56,165 nt of DNA from Salinarimonas soli. Its GTDB lineage: Bacteria; Pseudomonadota; Alphaproteobacteria; Rhizobiales; Beijerinckiaceae. Below, in pieces: positions 16,895 through 25,230 of the stretch. The DNA lies in NCBI RefSeq assembly GCF_008386575.1, contig NZ_VUOA01000047.1, positions 1 to 56,165 on the forward strand. The letters run 5' to 3'. A model generated the notes under the pieces. It was not told the origin of the DNA. It saw only the letters and a program-made list of their open reading frames with translations, and did not search any database. How positions within the stretch are numbered: the stretch's first letter is position 1; every line of letters begins with the position of its first letter. The translations under genes were made by a program, and so were the position numbers.

Positions 16895-17298
16895 ATGCCG
16901 TGGCCAACCGATCAGGGTCCGCACCTTACGACGACGGCTGGTGCGCCCGTTTCCGATAACCAGAACAGCCTGACCGCAGGTGAACGAGGCCCGATCCTCC
17001 TGCAGGACTGGCAGCTGATCGAGAAGCTCGCCCACCTCAACCGGGAGCGGATTCCCGAACGCGTGGTCCATGCGAAGGGCTGGGGTGCCTATGGCACTCT
17101 CCGGATCACGCGCGACATCACGCATCTCACCTGCGCCAGGGTGCTGCGCGCCGGAGCCCAGACACTTGGCCGCACGATTCGACCACCGGACCGGCAGCGA
17201 CGATTATCGAACGGCAGATCGACCCTTCCGAGCAGGTCCATCCGGATTATGGCGCCGGCGTGTGCGCGGAGCTGGATGCCCTGGATCCCCTTCTCTGA
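16895..17298 (+). pseudogene. Catalase (KatA-type) remnant with large internal deletion
   Basis: The first about 75 codons are an unmistakable clade-3 type heme catalase N-terminus: [35 protein letters not shown], then [14 protein letters not shown] and the following ITRDIT strand. Similarity then stops. In another frame, ending with the TGA at 17296-17298, [18 protein letters not shown] resembles the extreme C-terminus of the same family. The heme pocket, distal asparagine and proximal tyrosine regions, some 380 residues, are gone, so no active enzyme can be made. The C-terminal match is short and less certain than the N-terminal one. The flanking genes are the sugar importer and an AraC regulator. 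Confidence 0.75.
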
Positions 17299-17485
17299 TC
17301 GAGGTTCGGGGGGGAGAGCGAAACCGATGAGCGATCGATCCGGATTGTTCCGACGAGATCGGTTTGGAGGCAACCAAAACCCTCGTCGTGCCTCGCTCAA
17401 GCGGCCCCGATCCAATTGCGACAATTCATCTTCCGCCCCGCCGGCGAAGCCAGGGTTTGCCCCGCAGAGACGGTCGCCAGCGCTT

Positions 17486-18403
17486 TCAGGTGTCGTCGCC
17501 AGGCAAACGAGCGAACGGGTCACGCCTTGCCCGGCGATAGTCGGAGGGGCTCATGCGGAGCTGCTTGAGAAACACCCTGGCGAGCACCTGGTTGGACGAA
17601 TATCCCACCTCGAAGGCGATATCCGTCACCGGAAGATCGGTCTTTTCGAGAAGCTCGCACGCCTTCTCGATTCGGAGTTGCGTCAGATAGACCCGAGGGG
17701 GCACGCCAACGCTTTGCTTGAACATACGGGCAAAATGAAACGGCGAGAGCCGTGCCTCGGCCGCCAACTCGTCGAGACTGATGTCGTCAGCGAGCCGCGC
17801 ATGCATGAGGTCGATCGTACGCTGCTTTGCCCAAGGAGCGAGACCGCCCTTCGAGGGCGCGAAAGGGGTGCCGCCCAATCGGCACCATTCGGCGAGGATC
17901 TCGCAGCCGGCAGCCCGGGCCAGCAGACGCGACGGCGCGCCTTCGTCGGCGCTGAGAGACCACAGATGCCTGAGTGCCGATCGGATCGTCGACGACCCCA
18001 GCATGCGGCCGTAGATCCCCGAATTGCCGAACGAGAAGCCGCCCTCACCGGCTTCATCGAGCATGCTCCGCCACTGCCCTATGGGAAAGACCAAGCTGCG
18101 AACGCGATGGTTGATATTGATGATGGTCGTCGTCGCGAAGTCCGGCGCGGCAAGCACAACCTCGCCCTTCTTGGTTATCCGGTCCACGCGGCCTCCTCCG
18201 AGGTCGCCCCGTATGTGACAGCCGCCGACCATTTCCTGGTACAGCACGATATCCGGCGAGGCAGGTCGGGACACGTCTCCGGCCACTCCGTCGATCTCGA
18301 GGAGGTCGAGGATTCCGCCAGCCGATTTTACCGTGCGGATCTGGGGCGCCTGCGGGCCTTCGATATACCACCGAGCGGAAGCGGAATTGACAGCCAGCGT
18401 CAT
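17486..18403 (-). CDS. AraC-family transcriptional regulator
   Basis: A 305-residue regulator with a C-terminal AraC DNA-binding domain of two helix-turn-helix motifs. The first is [20 protein letters not shown]; the second is [20 protein letters not shown], followed by [19 protein letters not shown]. The N-terminal 190 residues match the AraC_binding_2-type sensor found in regulators of aromatic or aldehyde metabolism (for example FeaR-like). AAGGAA lies nine bases before the ATG. No clear target is adjacent: the neighbours are a catalase remnant and about a kilobase with no confident gene. Confidence 0.92.
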   Translation of the reverse strand: MTLAVNSASARWYIEGPQAPQIRTVKSAGGILDLLEIDGVAGDVSRPASPDIVLYQEMVGGCHIRGDLGGGRVDRITKKGEVVLAAPDFATTTIININHRVRSLVFPIGQWRSMLDEAGEGGFSFGNSGIYGRMLGSSTIRSALRHLWSLSADEGAPSRLLARAAGCEILAEWCRLGGTPFAPSKGGLAPWAKQRTIDLMHARLADDISLDELAAEARLSPFHFARMFKQSVGVPPRVYLTQLRIEKACELLEKTDLPVTDIAFEVGYSSNQVLARVFLKQLRMSPSDYRRARRDPFARLPGDDT

Positions 18404-18482
18404 CGTCTCGGTTCCTTTGACTCAGCTATCGTGACCGGACGTCGTGTGGCAGCCTGAAGGGCGGCCGTTCTTCGCCATCCAC

Positions 18483-18617
18483 TCACCTGGCGCTGTGATG
18501 GATGCCATAAACCTTGGTCGACCACCGGTCGGGACCAGAACTGAAGAACGTCGGCGCGACGGTGCCGTCGTCGTCGGAGCCGAGGACGATCTCACGATCC
18601 TCGATGGTCCAGCGCAT
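18483..18617 (-). CDS. Possible 44-residue hypothetical protein
   Basis: A small open frame that starts MRWTIEDREIVLGSDDDG and ends VYGIHHSAR. It is supported only by a good ribosome-binding site (CAGGAG, seven bases before ATG) and plausible amino-acid composition. I recognise no family. It could be a fragment of a larger lost gene. It stands alone between the AraC gene and an AT-rich gene-free stretch. Confidence 0.3.
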   Translation of the reverse strand: MRWTIEDREIVLGSDDDGTVAPTFFSSGPDRWSTKVYGIHHSAR

Positions 18618-19485
18618 GGCCGCAGCTCCTGTTCGGCAGGGCGACATCAACCACTTCACCCGGCGCCGTCCCGCACATCTTCATCTTTGTAGCCTGAACG
18701 ACGCGGCGGATTCGTAGAAGCGGTTCAGCGCGTCGGAAGCGTAAGGGAAGGCCGTGTCTTACAAGAATTCTGGCGCCGATGACCAACCGTCCCGTGACCG
18801 TCCGGTCGATCGCAATACTTCTTATCCATTCTAACGTCTTAACCTTAACCATTTCATCATCGGCGCTCGCTGTCAAGCGACAGCTGGAGTGGGTCCGCCC
18901 CAATAAAACGCAGCATAAATGATGCAAAACCGAATGGAATATTTCGTCCCTTCTTCCCCCAATACCGTGGGTTGATTGTCCGACCAGCCCCCCATCTCAC
19001 TCATCCGCTGATGCCGAGGAAGCGGTGGGCGGGCCTCGTGTCGGCACGCCCCCGGCAGGCGAGCGCCGACGAGCTCATCGAGCCGCTGACCGAAACGAGC
19101 GGCAGAAAAGATGCATCCAGGGGGCTCATGCTCCTGCGGACTTTCGCTTTGGTCGGTTCCGCACCTCGCCTGAAGGCGCTTCGGTGCCGGGCAACGCCCC
19201 ACCCTCCCCTCTCGACGGCCAACCAGCCTGACCTGATGTGGGCGATGAGGTGGGTCACCCGCTGCGTGCCCCGGGACGCGGCAAACAGCAGGATCAATCA
19301 TGTCGCGGCAGGAGCGGCCACGCGCGCATGCCGGTTGCCCCGTAGGGTTCGGACGAGTTGGCGCCCGCACCGAAGCGCCGTGCCGCCCTGTCAGCCGCCG
19401 ACCCGCAGACGAGCAGGCGGACCACTTCGAAGTCTCGAGTTCGATCCGGGTTCGAGCGCATCTCTAGCCGACGAGAGGAGAAACC
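18618..19485. other. Long gene-free interval with an AT-rich patch
   Basis: About 870 bases without a convincing gene. Positions 18800-18970 are distinctly richer in A and T than the surroundings (for example CTTCTTATCCATTCTAACG), which in this GC-rich genome suggests a promoter region or recently acquired sequence. The remainder up to 19485 must hold the promoter of the hydrolase that starts at 19486. No repeat or structured RNA was recognised. Confidence 0.5.
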
Positions 19486-20259
19486 ATGCTTGAACTCACG
19501 GCGACGCTCGCCATCGTGGGCACGCTTCTGTCCGGCGCTGCCATGGCGCAGCCTGCGAAGCACACGATCGTCCTCGTTCAAGGCGCCTTCGCCGACGCGT
19601 CGAGCTGGAACGGCGTCCTCGCCCGGCTTCAGGCGGCCGGTTACGCGACGGTCGCCGTCGCCAACCCGCTGCGGGGCGTGTCGACCGACGCGCGCTACGT
19701 CTCGGATGTTGTCGCGAGCATCGCGGGCCCGGTGGTCCTGGTGGGCCATTCCTATGGCGGGCAGGTCATCTCCAACGCCGCGAAGGGGCACGACAACGTC
19801 AAGTCGCTGGTCTATGTGGCGGCCTTCGCCCCCGACGCCGGCGAGTCGGCGGCGGATCTGGCCGGCAGGTTTCCCGGCGGGACCCTCGGCGAGGCGCTCT
19901 CGCCCCCGGTCAGGCTCTCGGGCGGCGCCGACCTCTCCATCGACCAGGCGAAGTTCCGGAACCAGTTCGCCCATGACGTCCCAGCCGAGATGGGCGCGCT
20001 GATGGCGGCCGGCCAGCGCCCCATCGCCGAAGCCGCCCTGACCGAGAAATCCGGCGATCCGGCCTGGAAGCTGCTGCCGTCCTACTTCGTCTACGGCGAC
20101 GGCGACAAGAACATCCCGGCGAAGGCGCTGGCCTTCATGGCGGAGCGCGCCGGTTCCAGGCGAACGACGGTGGTTGCGGGAGCGTCGCACGTCGTGATGG
20201 TCTCGCAGCCCAAGGCTGTCGCGGACGTCATCGTCGAAGCTGCAACCCGCCATCCCTGA
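19486..20259 (+). CDS. Exported alpha/beta hydrolase
   Basis: A 257-residue alpha/beta hydrolase with an apparent N-terminal signal peptide (MLELTATLAIVGTLLSGAAM, cleavage after AQP-like), so it is probably periplasmic. The core begins HTIVLVQGAFADASSW. The nucleophile elbow is VVLVGHSYGGQVI, and the catalytic histidine is probably in VAGASHVVMVSQP. This is the EstC/salicylate-esterase-like group often annotated as alpha/beta fold hydrolase. AGAGGAG precedes the ATG. A GST and a VOC-esterase fusion follow on the same strand (91- and 22-base gaps), probably one operon. Confidence 0.92.
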   Translation: MLELTATLAIVGTLLSGAAMAQPAKHTIVLVQGAFADASSWNGVLARLQAAGYATVAVANPLRGVSTDARYVSDVVASIAGPVVLVGHSYGGQVISNAAKGHDNVKSLVYVAAFAPDAGESAADLAGRFPGGTLGEALSPPVRLSGGADLSIDQAKFRNQFAHDVPAEMGALMAAGQRPIAEAALTEKSGDPAWKLLPSYFVYGDGDKNIPAKALAFMAERAGSRRTTVVAGASHVVMVSQPKAVADVIVEAATRHP

Positions 20260-20350
20260 CCTATCCGCGGTCAAAGCGCGCCTGCCCTCGTCCGGCAGCC
20301 TGTCGCGCGCCCAACCCCTACCGGCACACACCGACGCCAAGGAGACTCCC

Positions 20351-20971
20351 ATGCCGACGCTCTACTATGCCGTAGGCGCCTGTTCGCTCGCGCCCCACAT
20401 CGTCCTCGAATGGATCGGGGCGCCCTATGAGGCCGTGAAGGTTCAGTATGGCTCCGACGAGCTGCGGGCCGTGAACCCGGCGGGCGCCGTGCCCACGTTC
20501 CGCGAGGACGACGGCTGGCTCCTCACGCAGGCCGGCGCGATCCTCGACTATCTCGCGCACAAGCACCCGGAGGCCGGCCTCGCCGGCGGCGACGGTGCGC
20601 GGGCAGAAGCCGAGACGCATCGGTGGTCGGCATTCTTCACCTCGGACGTTCACGCCGCCTTCTGGCCGATCTTCATGCCGGATCGCTACACGACCGACCG
20701 AAGCGAGGCGGCGCGACGCGCCGTCGTCGAGGCGGGGCATGGGCTCGTCGCCAAGCAGTTCGGCATCCTGGATCGCCACCTCGCGGGCCGGGAGCATATT
20801 CTCGACGGCGGGCGCTCCGTCATTGATGCCTACGCCTTTCCGATGATCCGATGGGCCGCCAAGCTCCTGCCCGGCGGCCTGGTCGGCTACCCGAACGTGC
20901 AGGCGCTGCATGATCGGCTCACCGCCGATCCGGGCGTCCGGACGGTGCTTGCCCGCGAGGAGGGCGTTTGA
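20351..20971 (+). CDS. Glutathione S-transferase
   Basis: A 206-residue cytosolic GST. The thioredoxin-fold N-terminal domain has the beta-class-like start TLYYAVGACSLAPHIVLEW (Ser/Cys region CSLAPH) and the cis-proline motif NPAGAVPTF, and the glutathione-binding loop is TQAGAILDYLA. An all-helical C-terminal domain ends at DPGVRTVLAREEG. It conjugates glutathione to electrophiles or quinones. It sits 22 bases upstream of the VOC-esterase fusion gene, which supports a shared role in detoxifying reactive aromatics. AAGGAG stands seven bases before the ATG. Confidence 0.94.
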   Translation: MPTLYYAVGACSLAPHIVLEWIGAPYEAVKVQYGSDELRAVNPAGAVPTFREDDGWLLTQAGAILDYLAHKHPEAGLAGGDGARAEAETHRWSAFFTSDVHAAFWPIFMPDRYTTDRSEAARRAVVEAGHGLVAKQFGILDRHLAGREHILDGGRSVIDAYAFPMIRWAAKLLPGGLVGYPNVQALHDRLTADPGVRTVLAREEGV

Positions 20972-20993
20972 GCGTCGAGAGGGCAGCACGAGC

Positions 20994-22535
20994 ATGACGA
21001 GCGGCATCCACCACGTCACCGGCATCACCGCCCACGTTCAGGCGAACGTGGATTTCTATGCTGGCTTCCTCGGCCTCAGGCTCGTGAAGCAAACGGGGGG
21101 CTATGCGGACGCGGAGCAGCTGCATCTCATCTACGGAGACGGGCTGGGCAGCCCGGGTTCGTTGCTGACCTTCCTGGTTTGGGAGGCTGCCAGCCGCGGC
21201 CGCACCGGGCTCGGGCAGGTCTCGGAAGTGGCGCTGGCGGTTCCGCCCGGATCGATCGGCGACTGGCTCACCCGGGCGCTGAGGGCCGGCATCCCGCCCG
21301 GGGGGCCGTCTCGCGAGTTCGGCGAGCCGGTCCTCCGGTTGAGCGACCCGGACGGGCTGATCGTGAAGCTGGTCGGTGTCGAGATGACGACGCCCGCCCC
21401 GCTGGACGGGGCTCCGACCCGCCTGCGCGGCGTCACGCTTCTCACCGACAGGGCTGGGGAGACGGCAGGCTTCCTGGCGCGCTTCGGGTACGCGACGGGC
21501 CCGCACGCGGGCATGAGCCGGCGCATGATCTCGGATACCGACATCGTCGACATCCGCGAGGTCTCGGGCTTCGTGCCGTCCGTACCTGGTGCCGGAGTGC
21601 CCGATCACGTGGCGTTCCGCGCAACCGACGCCGACGCCGTCCGGTCCATGCGGCTTTCGCTGAGGGAGCATGGGCCGACCGAGGTTCACGACCGGAAGTA
21701 CTTCCTGTCGCTCTACGTCCGCGACCCGGCCGGCATCCTGATGGAATACGCGACCGACGGGCCGGGCATGACCGTGGACGAAGCACCCGGCGAGCTCGGC
21801 CGAACCCTCTTCCTGCCGCCGCATGAAGCCGAGCGCGCAGAAGACCTGAGGGCCATGCTCCCGCAATTCGCCCTGGCCGGCGAGGAGAGGGCTCCCATCC
21901 GCGATCTCCCGTTCGTTCACCGCTTCAACCGGCCGACGGAGCCCGACGGCACGACCCTCGTCCTGCTGCACGGCAGCGGCGGGAGCGAGGCCGATCTGAT
22001 GCCGATCGCCCGCCGCATCGCCCCGCGCTCGACGCTGCTCGGCGTGCGCGGCCGGGCGACCGAGGAGGGCCCCCCTCGCTGGTTCCGCCGCCTCGATGCC
22101 ACGACGTTCGACCAGGCTGATATCCGGGGCGAGGCGGAAGCGTTCGCCGCCTTCGTCGAGGGCGCCGTGGCGGGTTACGGGCTCGACCCGGAGAGGCTCG
22201 TCTTCCTCGGCTATTCCAACGGCGCGAACTTCCTGGCGGCGGTCATCCAGCTTCACCCCGGTCTCGTGCGCCGGGCCGTGTTGCTGCGCGGGCTTCAGGC
22301 CCTGGAGGACCCGCCGGCTGCGGACCTGTCGGGAACAGGCCTGCTGCTGCTCGGCGGGCGCGACGATCCCTATGCTCGCGAGGGAACGGTGCTGGCGAAT
22401 GCTCTTGAGGCCGCCGGCGCCCGTGTGGACCTCAGGGAGATCCCAGCGGGGCATGAGCTATCCGGCGCGGATGCCGTCGAGGCGTCCGAGTGGATCCAGC
22501 GAACTCTCGCATCGGACGAAGGCCCGGATCCATGA
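20994..22535 (+). CDS. VOC-family dioxygenase fused to carboxylesterase (MhqO-MhqD-like)
   Basis: A 513-residue two-part protein. Residues 1-290 are two vicinal-oxygen-chelate modules of the MhqO ring-cleaving dioxygenase type (GIHHVTGIT, VPDHVAFRATD, GILMEYATDGPG); probable metal ligands are H7, H205 and E251. Residues 310-513 are an alpha/beta hydrolase of the phospholipase/carboxylesterase family like MhqD: oxyanion loop LLHGSGGSE, nucleophile S408 in LGYSNGAN, acid at D457 or D458 and H487 in AGHELSG. In Bacillus these are separate genes, mhqO and mhqD, of a quinone-responsive operon. Ring opening followed by ester hydrolysis in one chain is the obvious inference. The start at 20994 is where similarity begins. 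Confidence 0.9.
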   Translation: MTSGIHHVTGITAHVQANVDFYAGFLGLRLVKQTGGYADAEQLHLIYGDGLGSPGSLLTFLVWEAASRGRTGLGQVSEVALAVPPGSIGDWLTRALRAGIPPGGPSREFGEPVLRLSDPDGLIVKLVGVEMTTPAPLDGAPTRLRGVTLLTDRAGETAGFLARFGYATGPHAGMSRRMISDTDIVDIREVSGFVPSVPGAGVPDHVAFRATDADAVRSMRLSLREHGPTEVHDRKYFLSLYVRDPAGILMEYATDGPGMTVDEAPGELGRTLFLPPHEAERAEDLRAMLPQFALAGEERAPIRDLPFVHRFNRPTEPDGTTLVLLHGSGGSEADLMPIARRIAPRSTLLGVRGRATEEGPPRWFRRLDATTFDQADIRGEAEAFAAFVEGAVAGYGLDPERLVFLGYSNGANFLAAVIQLHPGLVRRAVLLRGLQALEDPPAADLSGTGLLLLGGRDDPYAREGTVLANALEAAGARVDLREIPAGHELSGADAVEASEWIQRTLASDEGPDP

Positions 22536-22658
22536 CCGGCAGCCGACATCGCGGGCCAACGCAGCCGAAGCCGGCAAGACCCGAAATCCTGCATGGTTCG
22601 CGGACCAGTGCGTGAGCAGGGCTGTGTGGACCGGCTGTAGCCCTGGAAGCCGTGTCCC

Positions 22659-22796
22659 TCACGGATCGGAAGCAGGCGGCCCGGCGTGGTAGCGCAGCCC
22701 GTCGACGAGCAGGCCCAGCATACGCTCGACATGGACCAGGCTGTCCTCTCCAGTCGCGACGGACAGATTTCCGACGGCACGCAGCAGATCGTAGGC
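22659..22796 (-). pseudogene. C-terminal remnant of a TetR-family regulator
   Basis: An in-frame run of 45 codons ending at TGA (22659-22661) reads AYDLLRAVGNLSVATGEDSL, then VHVERMLGLLVDGLRYHAG. This is the typical last two helices of TetR regulators with the SbtR-like C-terminal domain. Upstream the frame loses similarity, and no helix-turn-helix is found in the remaining 110 bases before the LysR gene, so most of the gene is deleted. Its place, just beyond the VOC-esterase gene and on the opposite strand, suggests it once regulated that operon. It has no usable start, so I treat it as a remnant. Confidence 0.7.
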
Positions 22797-22908
22797 TGTG
22801 CAGCCGCCCCAGGTCCGAGCGCGCGACCTCCTCGCGCCGGTGACGAGATAAAGCCCGCTTCGACGATGCTAAGGCTGCAGCGGCGGCGGCGCGGGCCGCG
22901 GTGAGGGG

Positions 22909-23856
22909 TTATGACAGCCTCTGACCTGTCGGGCCGCAGCGATGCCACGGGGGCGTTGGTACGAAGTCCCTGGCCAGCCATTCGACGAAGGCTCGCGTCT
23001 TGGCCGGAATGAGCCGCCCTGGCGGCAGGACCACCTGCACGGCGCTCTCGACATCGAAGCGCCACTGCGGCAGCACACGGACGAGCCGTCCGTCGGCCAG
23101 TTCCTGCCCGATCTCCCAGTCGGAGGCGGGCAGGATGCCGGCGCCCGCGATGCAGGCCGCGAAGAGGCCCTCGCCTTCGTCCGAGACGATGGAGCCCGAC
23201 ACGCGTTGGGTGACGTGCTCGGCGCCGCTCCGCAGCTTCCAGCCCTGGCGGAATCCCTCCATCGGAAACCGGAGGCATTCGTGGCTTTCCAGGTCGGCTG
23301 GCTTCACCGGCGCGCCCTTGCGCGCGACGTAATCCGGCGAGGCGCAAAGGATGGTCTCGACCGGGGCAAAGCGCCTCACGACGAGGCCGCTGTCCGACAG
23401 TTCGCCGATGCGGACCGCCGCGTCGTATCCCTCCGCCACCAGGTCGACGAAACGGTCAGTGTGGCGGAGCTCCAGCTGAACCTCGGGGTACGCGGCGACG
23501 AACTCCGGCAGTCGCGGCGCGATCCACCGCCTGGCGTAAGTCGCCGGCAGGCTGAGCCTCAGGAGCCCGCGCGCCACGGACGCGCCCTCAGCGGCCTCGG
23601 ATTCCGCCGCCGCCAGCTCGCTGAGGACCGTCCTGACGCGGGTGAGATAGGTGCCGCCGGCCTCCGTCAGGGTGATCCGCCGCGTCGTCCGGGACAACAA
23701 ACGCACCCCGAGCCGAGCCTCCAGGGCGTCCAGCCGCCGCGAGATGACGGACGGATCACGATCGAGCGCCCGCGCCGCCGCCGAGATGCCGCCATGCTCG
23801 ACGACCGCGACGAAAGCGTCGATCTGCTCGAATTGGGGCCCTCCTCGTTCTTGCAT
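22909..23856 (-). CDS. LysR-family transcriptional regulator
   Basis: A 315-residue LysR-type regulator. The winged helix is QIDAFVAVVEHGGISAAARA, followed by LDRDPSVISRRLDALEARLG; the effector domain includes the AVRIGELSDSGLVVRRF strand typical of the CrgA/DmlR-like group. The start is uncertain. A TTG at 23880 and the ATG at 23856 are both in frame and neither has a good ribosome-binding site; I prefer the ATG. It is divergent from the cupin gene at 24020, its likely target, with 163 bases between the start codons. Confidence 0.9.
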   Translation of the reverse strand: MQERGGPQFEQIDAFVAVVEHGGISAAARALDRDPSVISRRLDALEARLGVRLLSRTTRRITLTEAGGTYLTRVRTVLSELAAAESEAAEGASVARGLLRLSLPATYARRWIAPRLPEFVAAYPEVQLELRHTDRFVDLVAEGYDAAVRIGELSDSGLVVRRFAPVETILCASPDYVARKGAPVKPADLESHECLRFPMEGFRQGWKLRSGAEHVTQRVSGSIVSDEGEGLFAACIAGAGILPASDWEIGQELADGRLVRVLPQWRFDVESAVQVVLPPGRLIPAKTRAFVEWLARDFVPTPPWHRCGPTGQRLS

Positions 23857-24019
23857 CTGACGCACGAGTGATTTGTCCAACGCCGGAATTATCGTCCCTC
23901 TCTGCAGGGATTATCTCGGGTCGGTCAAGGGGATCACCTCCGCATCGTCGCGAGGCCCCTTCCATGCCTCCGACCCCCGTCCCGAACCGCAACCGCATGC
24001 CGCTGCAAGGAGACCAGCA

Positions 24020-24382
24020 ATGAAGGTACGAGTCCTATCCCTCACCGACGCGTCGTTCGAGCGCTCACCCGGCCAGGACGCCGACGTGTTCGCGGCCAAC
24101 TTGATCGACGAGCGTCATGAGGGACCGATCACGATCGGCTATGGACGTTATGGGCCGGGCCAGGGCCTGCACGAGACGATGGCCGTCGACGACGTGATGA
24201 TCGTCCTGCAGGGCCAGGTCACGATCATCGCGGACGGCGACGTCAGGACCGCCGTGGCTGGCGACATCGTCTACATGCCGAAGGGAGAGGCGGTGGAGAT
24301 CCGCGCTCACGAGCAGGGTGCCCTCACCGCTTACGTGACGTGGCCCCATTGGAAGCCGGCCTACACCCAGGATGGCGCCTGA
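24020..24382 (+). CDS. Small cupin protein, EutQ-like
   Basis: A 120-residue single-domain cupin. The two conserved barrel motifs are recognisable: motif 1 around YGPGQGLHETMAVDDVMIVL and motif 2 around VAGDIVYMPKGEAVEIRAHE. The fold resembles the C-terminal cupin of EutQ, although the canonical metal histidines are only partly present, so metal binding is uncertain. AAGGAG stands seven bases before the ATG. It is divergent from the LysR gene at 22909 and is probably its target. The stop codon lies inside the left arm of a perfect 19-bp inverted repeat. Confidence 0.85.
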   Translation: MKVRVLSLTDASFERSPGQDADVFAANLIDERHEGPITIGYGRYGPGQGLHETMAVDDVMIVLQGQVTIIADGDVRTAVAGDIVYMPKGEAVEIRAHEQGALTAYVTWPHWKPAYTQDGA

Positions 24383-24427
24383 CCTCTCGACTTCCGCCAA
24401 GCTGACGCCGAGAGGTCAGGCGCCATC
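24371..24427. repeat. Perfect 19-bp inverted repeat across the cupin stop codon
   Basis: The left arm GATGGCGCCTGACCTCTCG (24371-24389) is matched without error by its reverse complement at 24409-24427, with a 19-base spacer. The left arm contains the last three sense codons, the TGA and seven bases after it. There is no T-run on either side. RNA folding would give a very stable hairpin, perhaps a bidirectional transcription barrier. Confidence 0.9.
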
Positions 24428-25230
24428 GGCCAGGAACACTCGTTCTGCAGCGCACTCCTGTCGTTCATGGAGACCGGTTGCCCCATCCCTGCTCGCGCGC
24501 ATCCGGCTATGGTCGCAGGGTCCGGTTGCGTCTCAAACGGACGGGCTGGGCCCGGCGACTCGCAAGCTCGTCACGTGCCTTGGCTGCGGATCGGCTTGCA
24601 ATTCCCAAGCTGATGCATCGCTTGCTCCGGTCACGACAGCGACGATCACGCAAGCCTTGCTCCCTCACTCGCGAGGAAATTTTTGAAAGTTGCAGGACGA
24701 GTCGGCCGAGCGCGTCACCATCGCCCCGGTCGGGTTTAGATGCCCGTGGCGCCGCGCCGGTCGACGACGGGTACGCGTGCCCCGGTGCCATCGAGAGGCG
24801 CCATGCCGAACCCGACCCCGCGCACCTGAGCAAAGCTCGGCGACCGCCTCCCGACGGTGGCAAGAGCCCGATCCAACTCGGCGGCGACACACTCAACCGC
24901 AAAATCGATGATCTCGCAGCAGGACCGGGTACGCGCTCGCGCCGGACGCCCTCTAGGGTCCAGCCATCGACCGGTGCTGGCCCACCGATGACACCCGGAG
25001 GTCAGGACACACCCTGTGAACGAGGCTTGCCTCGTACCGAACGTAGCCGACTGGAGGACAGGCGACGCTTTGCACTCCCGATCATCCCGCGCTGCTCCTG
25101 TCGTCAAGCCGCCGCCTGCCGAGATGACTTCCAAACCGGCGTCGCGTCCCGCGCAAGCTCGCGGCGTCCACGGCCCACGGTCCCGAACTCCCGCCATCGA
25201 CGGCTTGGAACCACATCGAAGGGGTCTGCC
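24428..25230. other. Long gene-free interval
   Basis: About 800 bases between the cupin and the AraC gene. A minus-strand frame ending at 24736 has a plausible-looking stretch (IIDFAVECVAAELDRALATV, then GFGMAPLDGTGARVPVVDRR) that could be the C-terminus of a decayed gene, but I cannot name a family. The last 100 bases must contain the AraC promoter. Nothing else is recognisable. Confidence 0.4.

Noticed and set aside
16682-18457. A 591-codon plus-strand open frame across the catalase remnant and the AraC gene
   Set aside because: Only codons after 16895 resemble catalase, and only for about 75 residues. The rest lies antisense to the AraC gene, with arginine/proline-rich composition typical of shadow frames in GC-rich DNA.
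19294-20352. A 352-codon minus-strand frame over the exported hydrolase
   Set aside because: It is the antisense of a gene with a clear signal peptide and GHSYGG motif; the frame itself has no recognisable domain.
22370-23347. A 325-codon minus-strand frame covering the TetR remnant and part of the LysR gene
   Set aside because: It is in a different frame from both real signals and has no similarity of its own.
24736-25015. Possible C-terminal gene fragment on the minus strand upstream of the AraC gene
   Set aside because: The residues look protein-like (PVVDRRGATGI at the end), but I could not assign a family, and the frame continues antisense through the AraC gene, so it is not called as a feature of its own.
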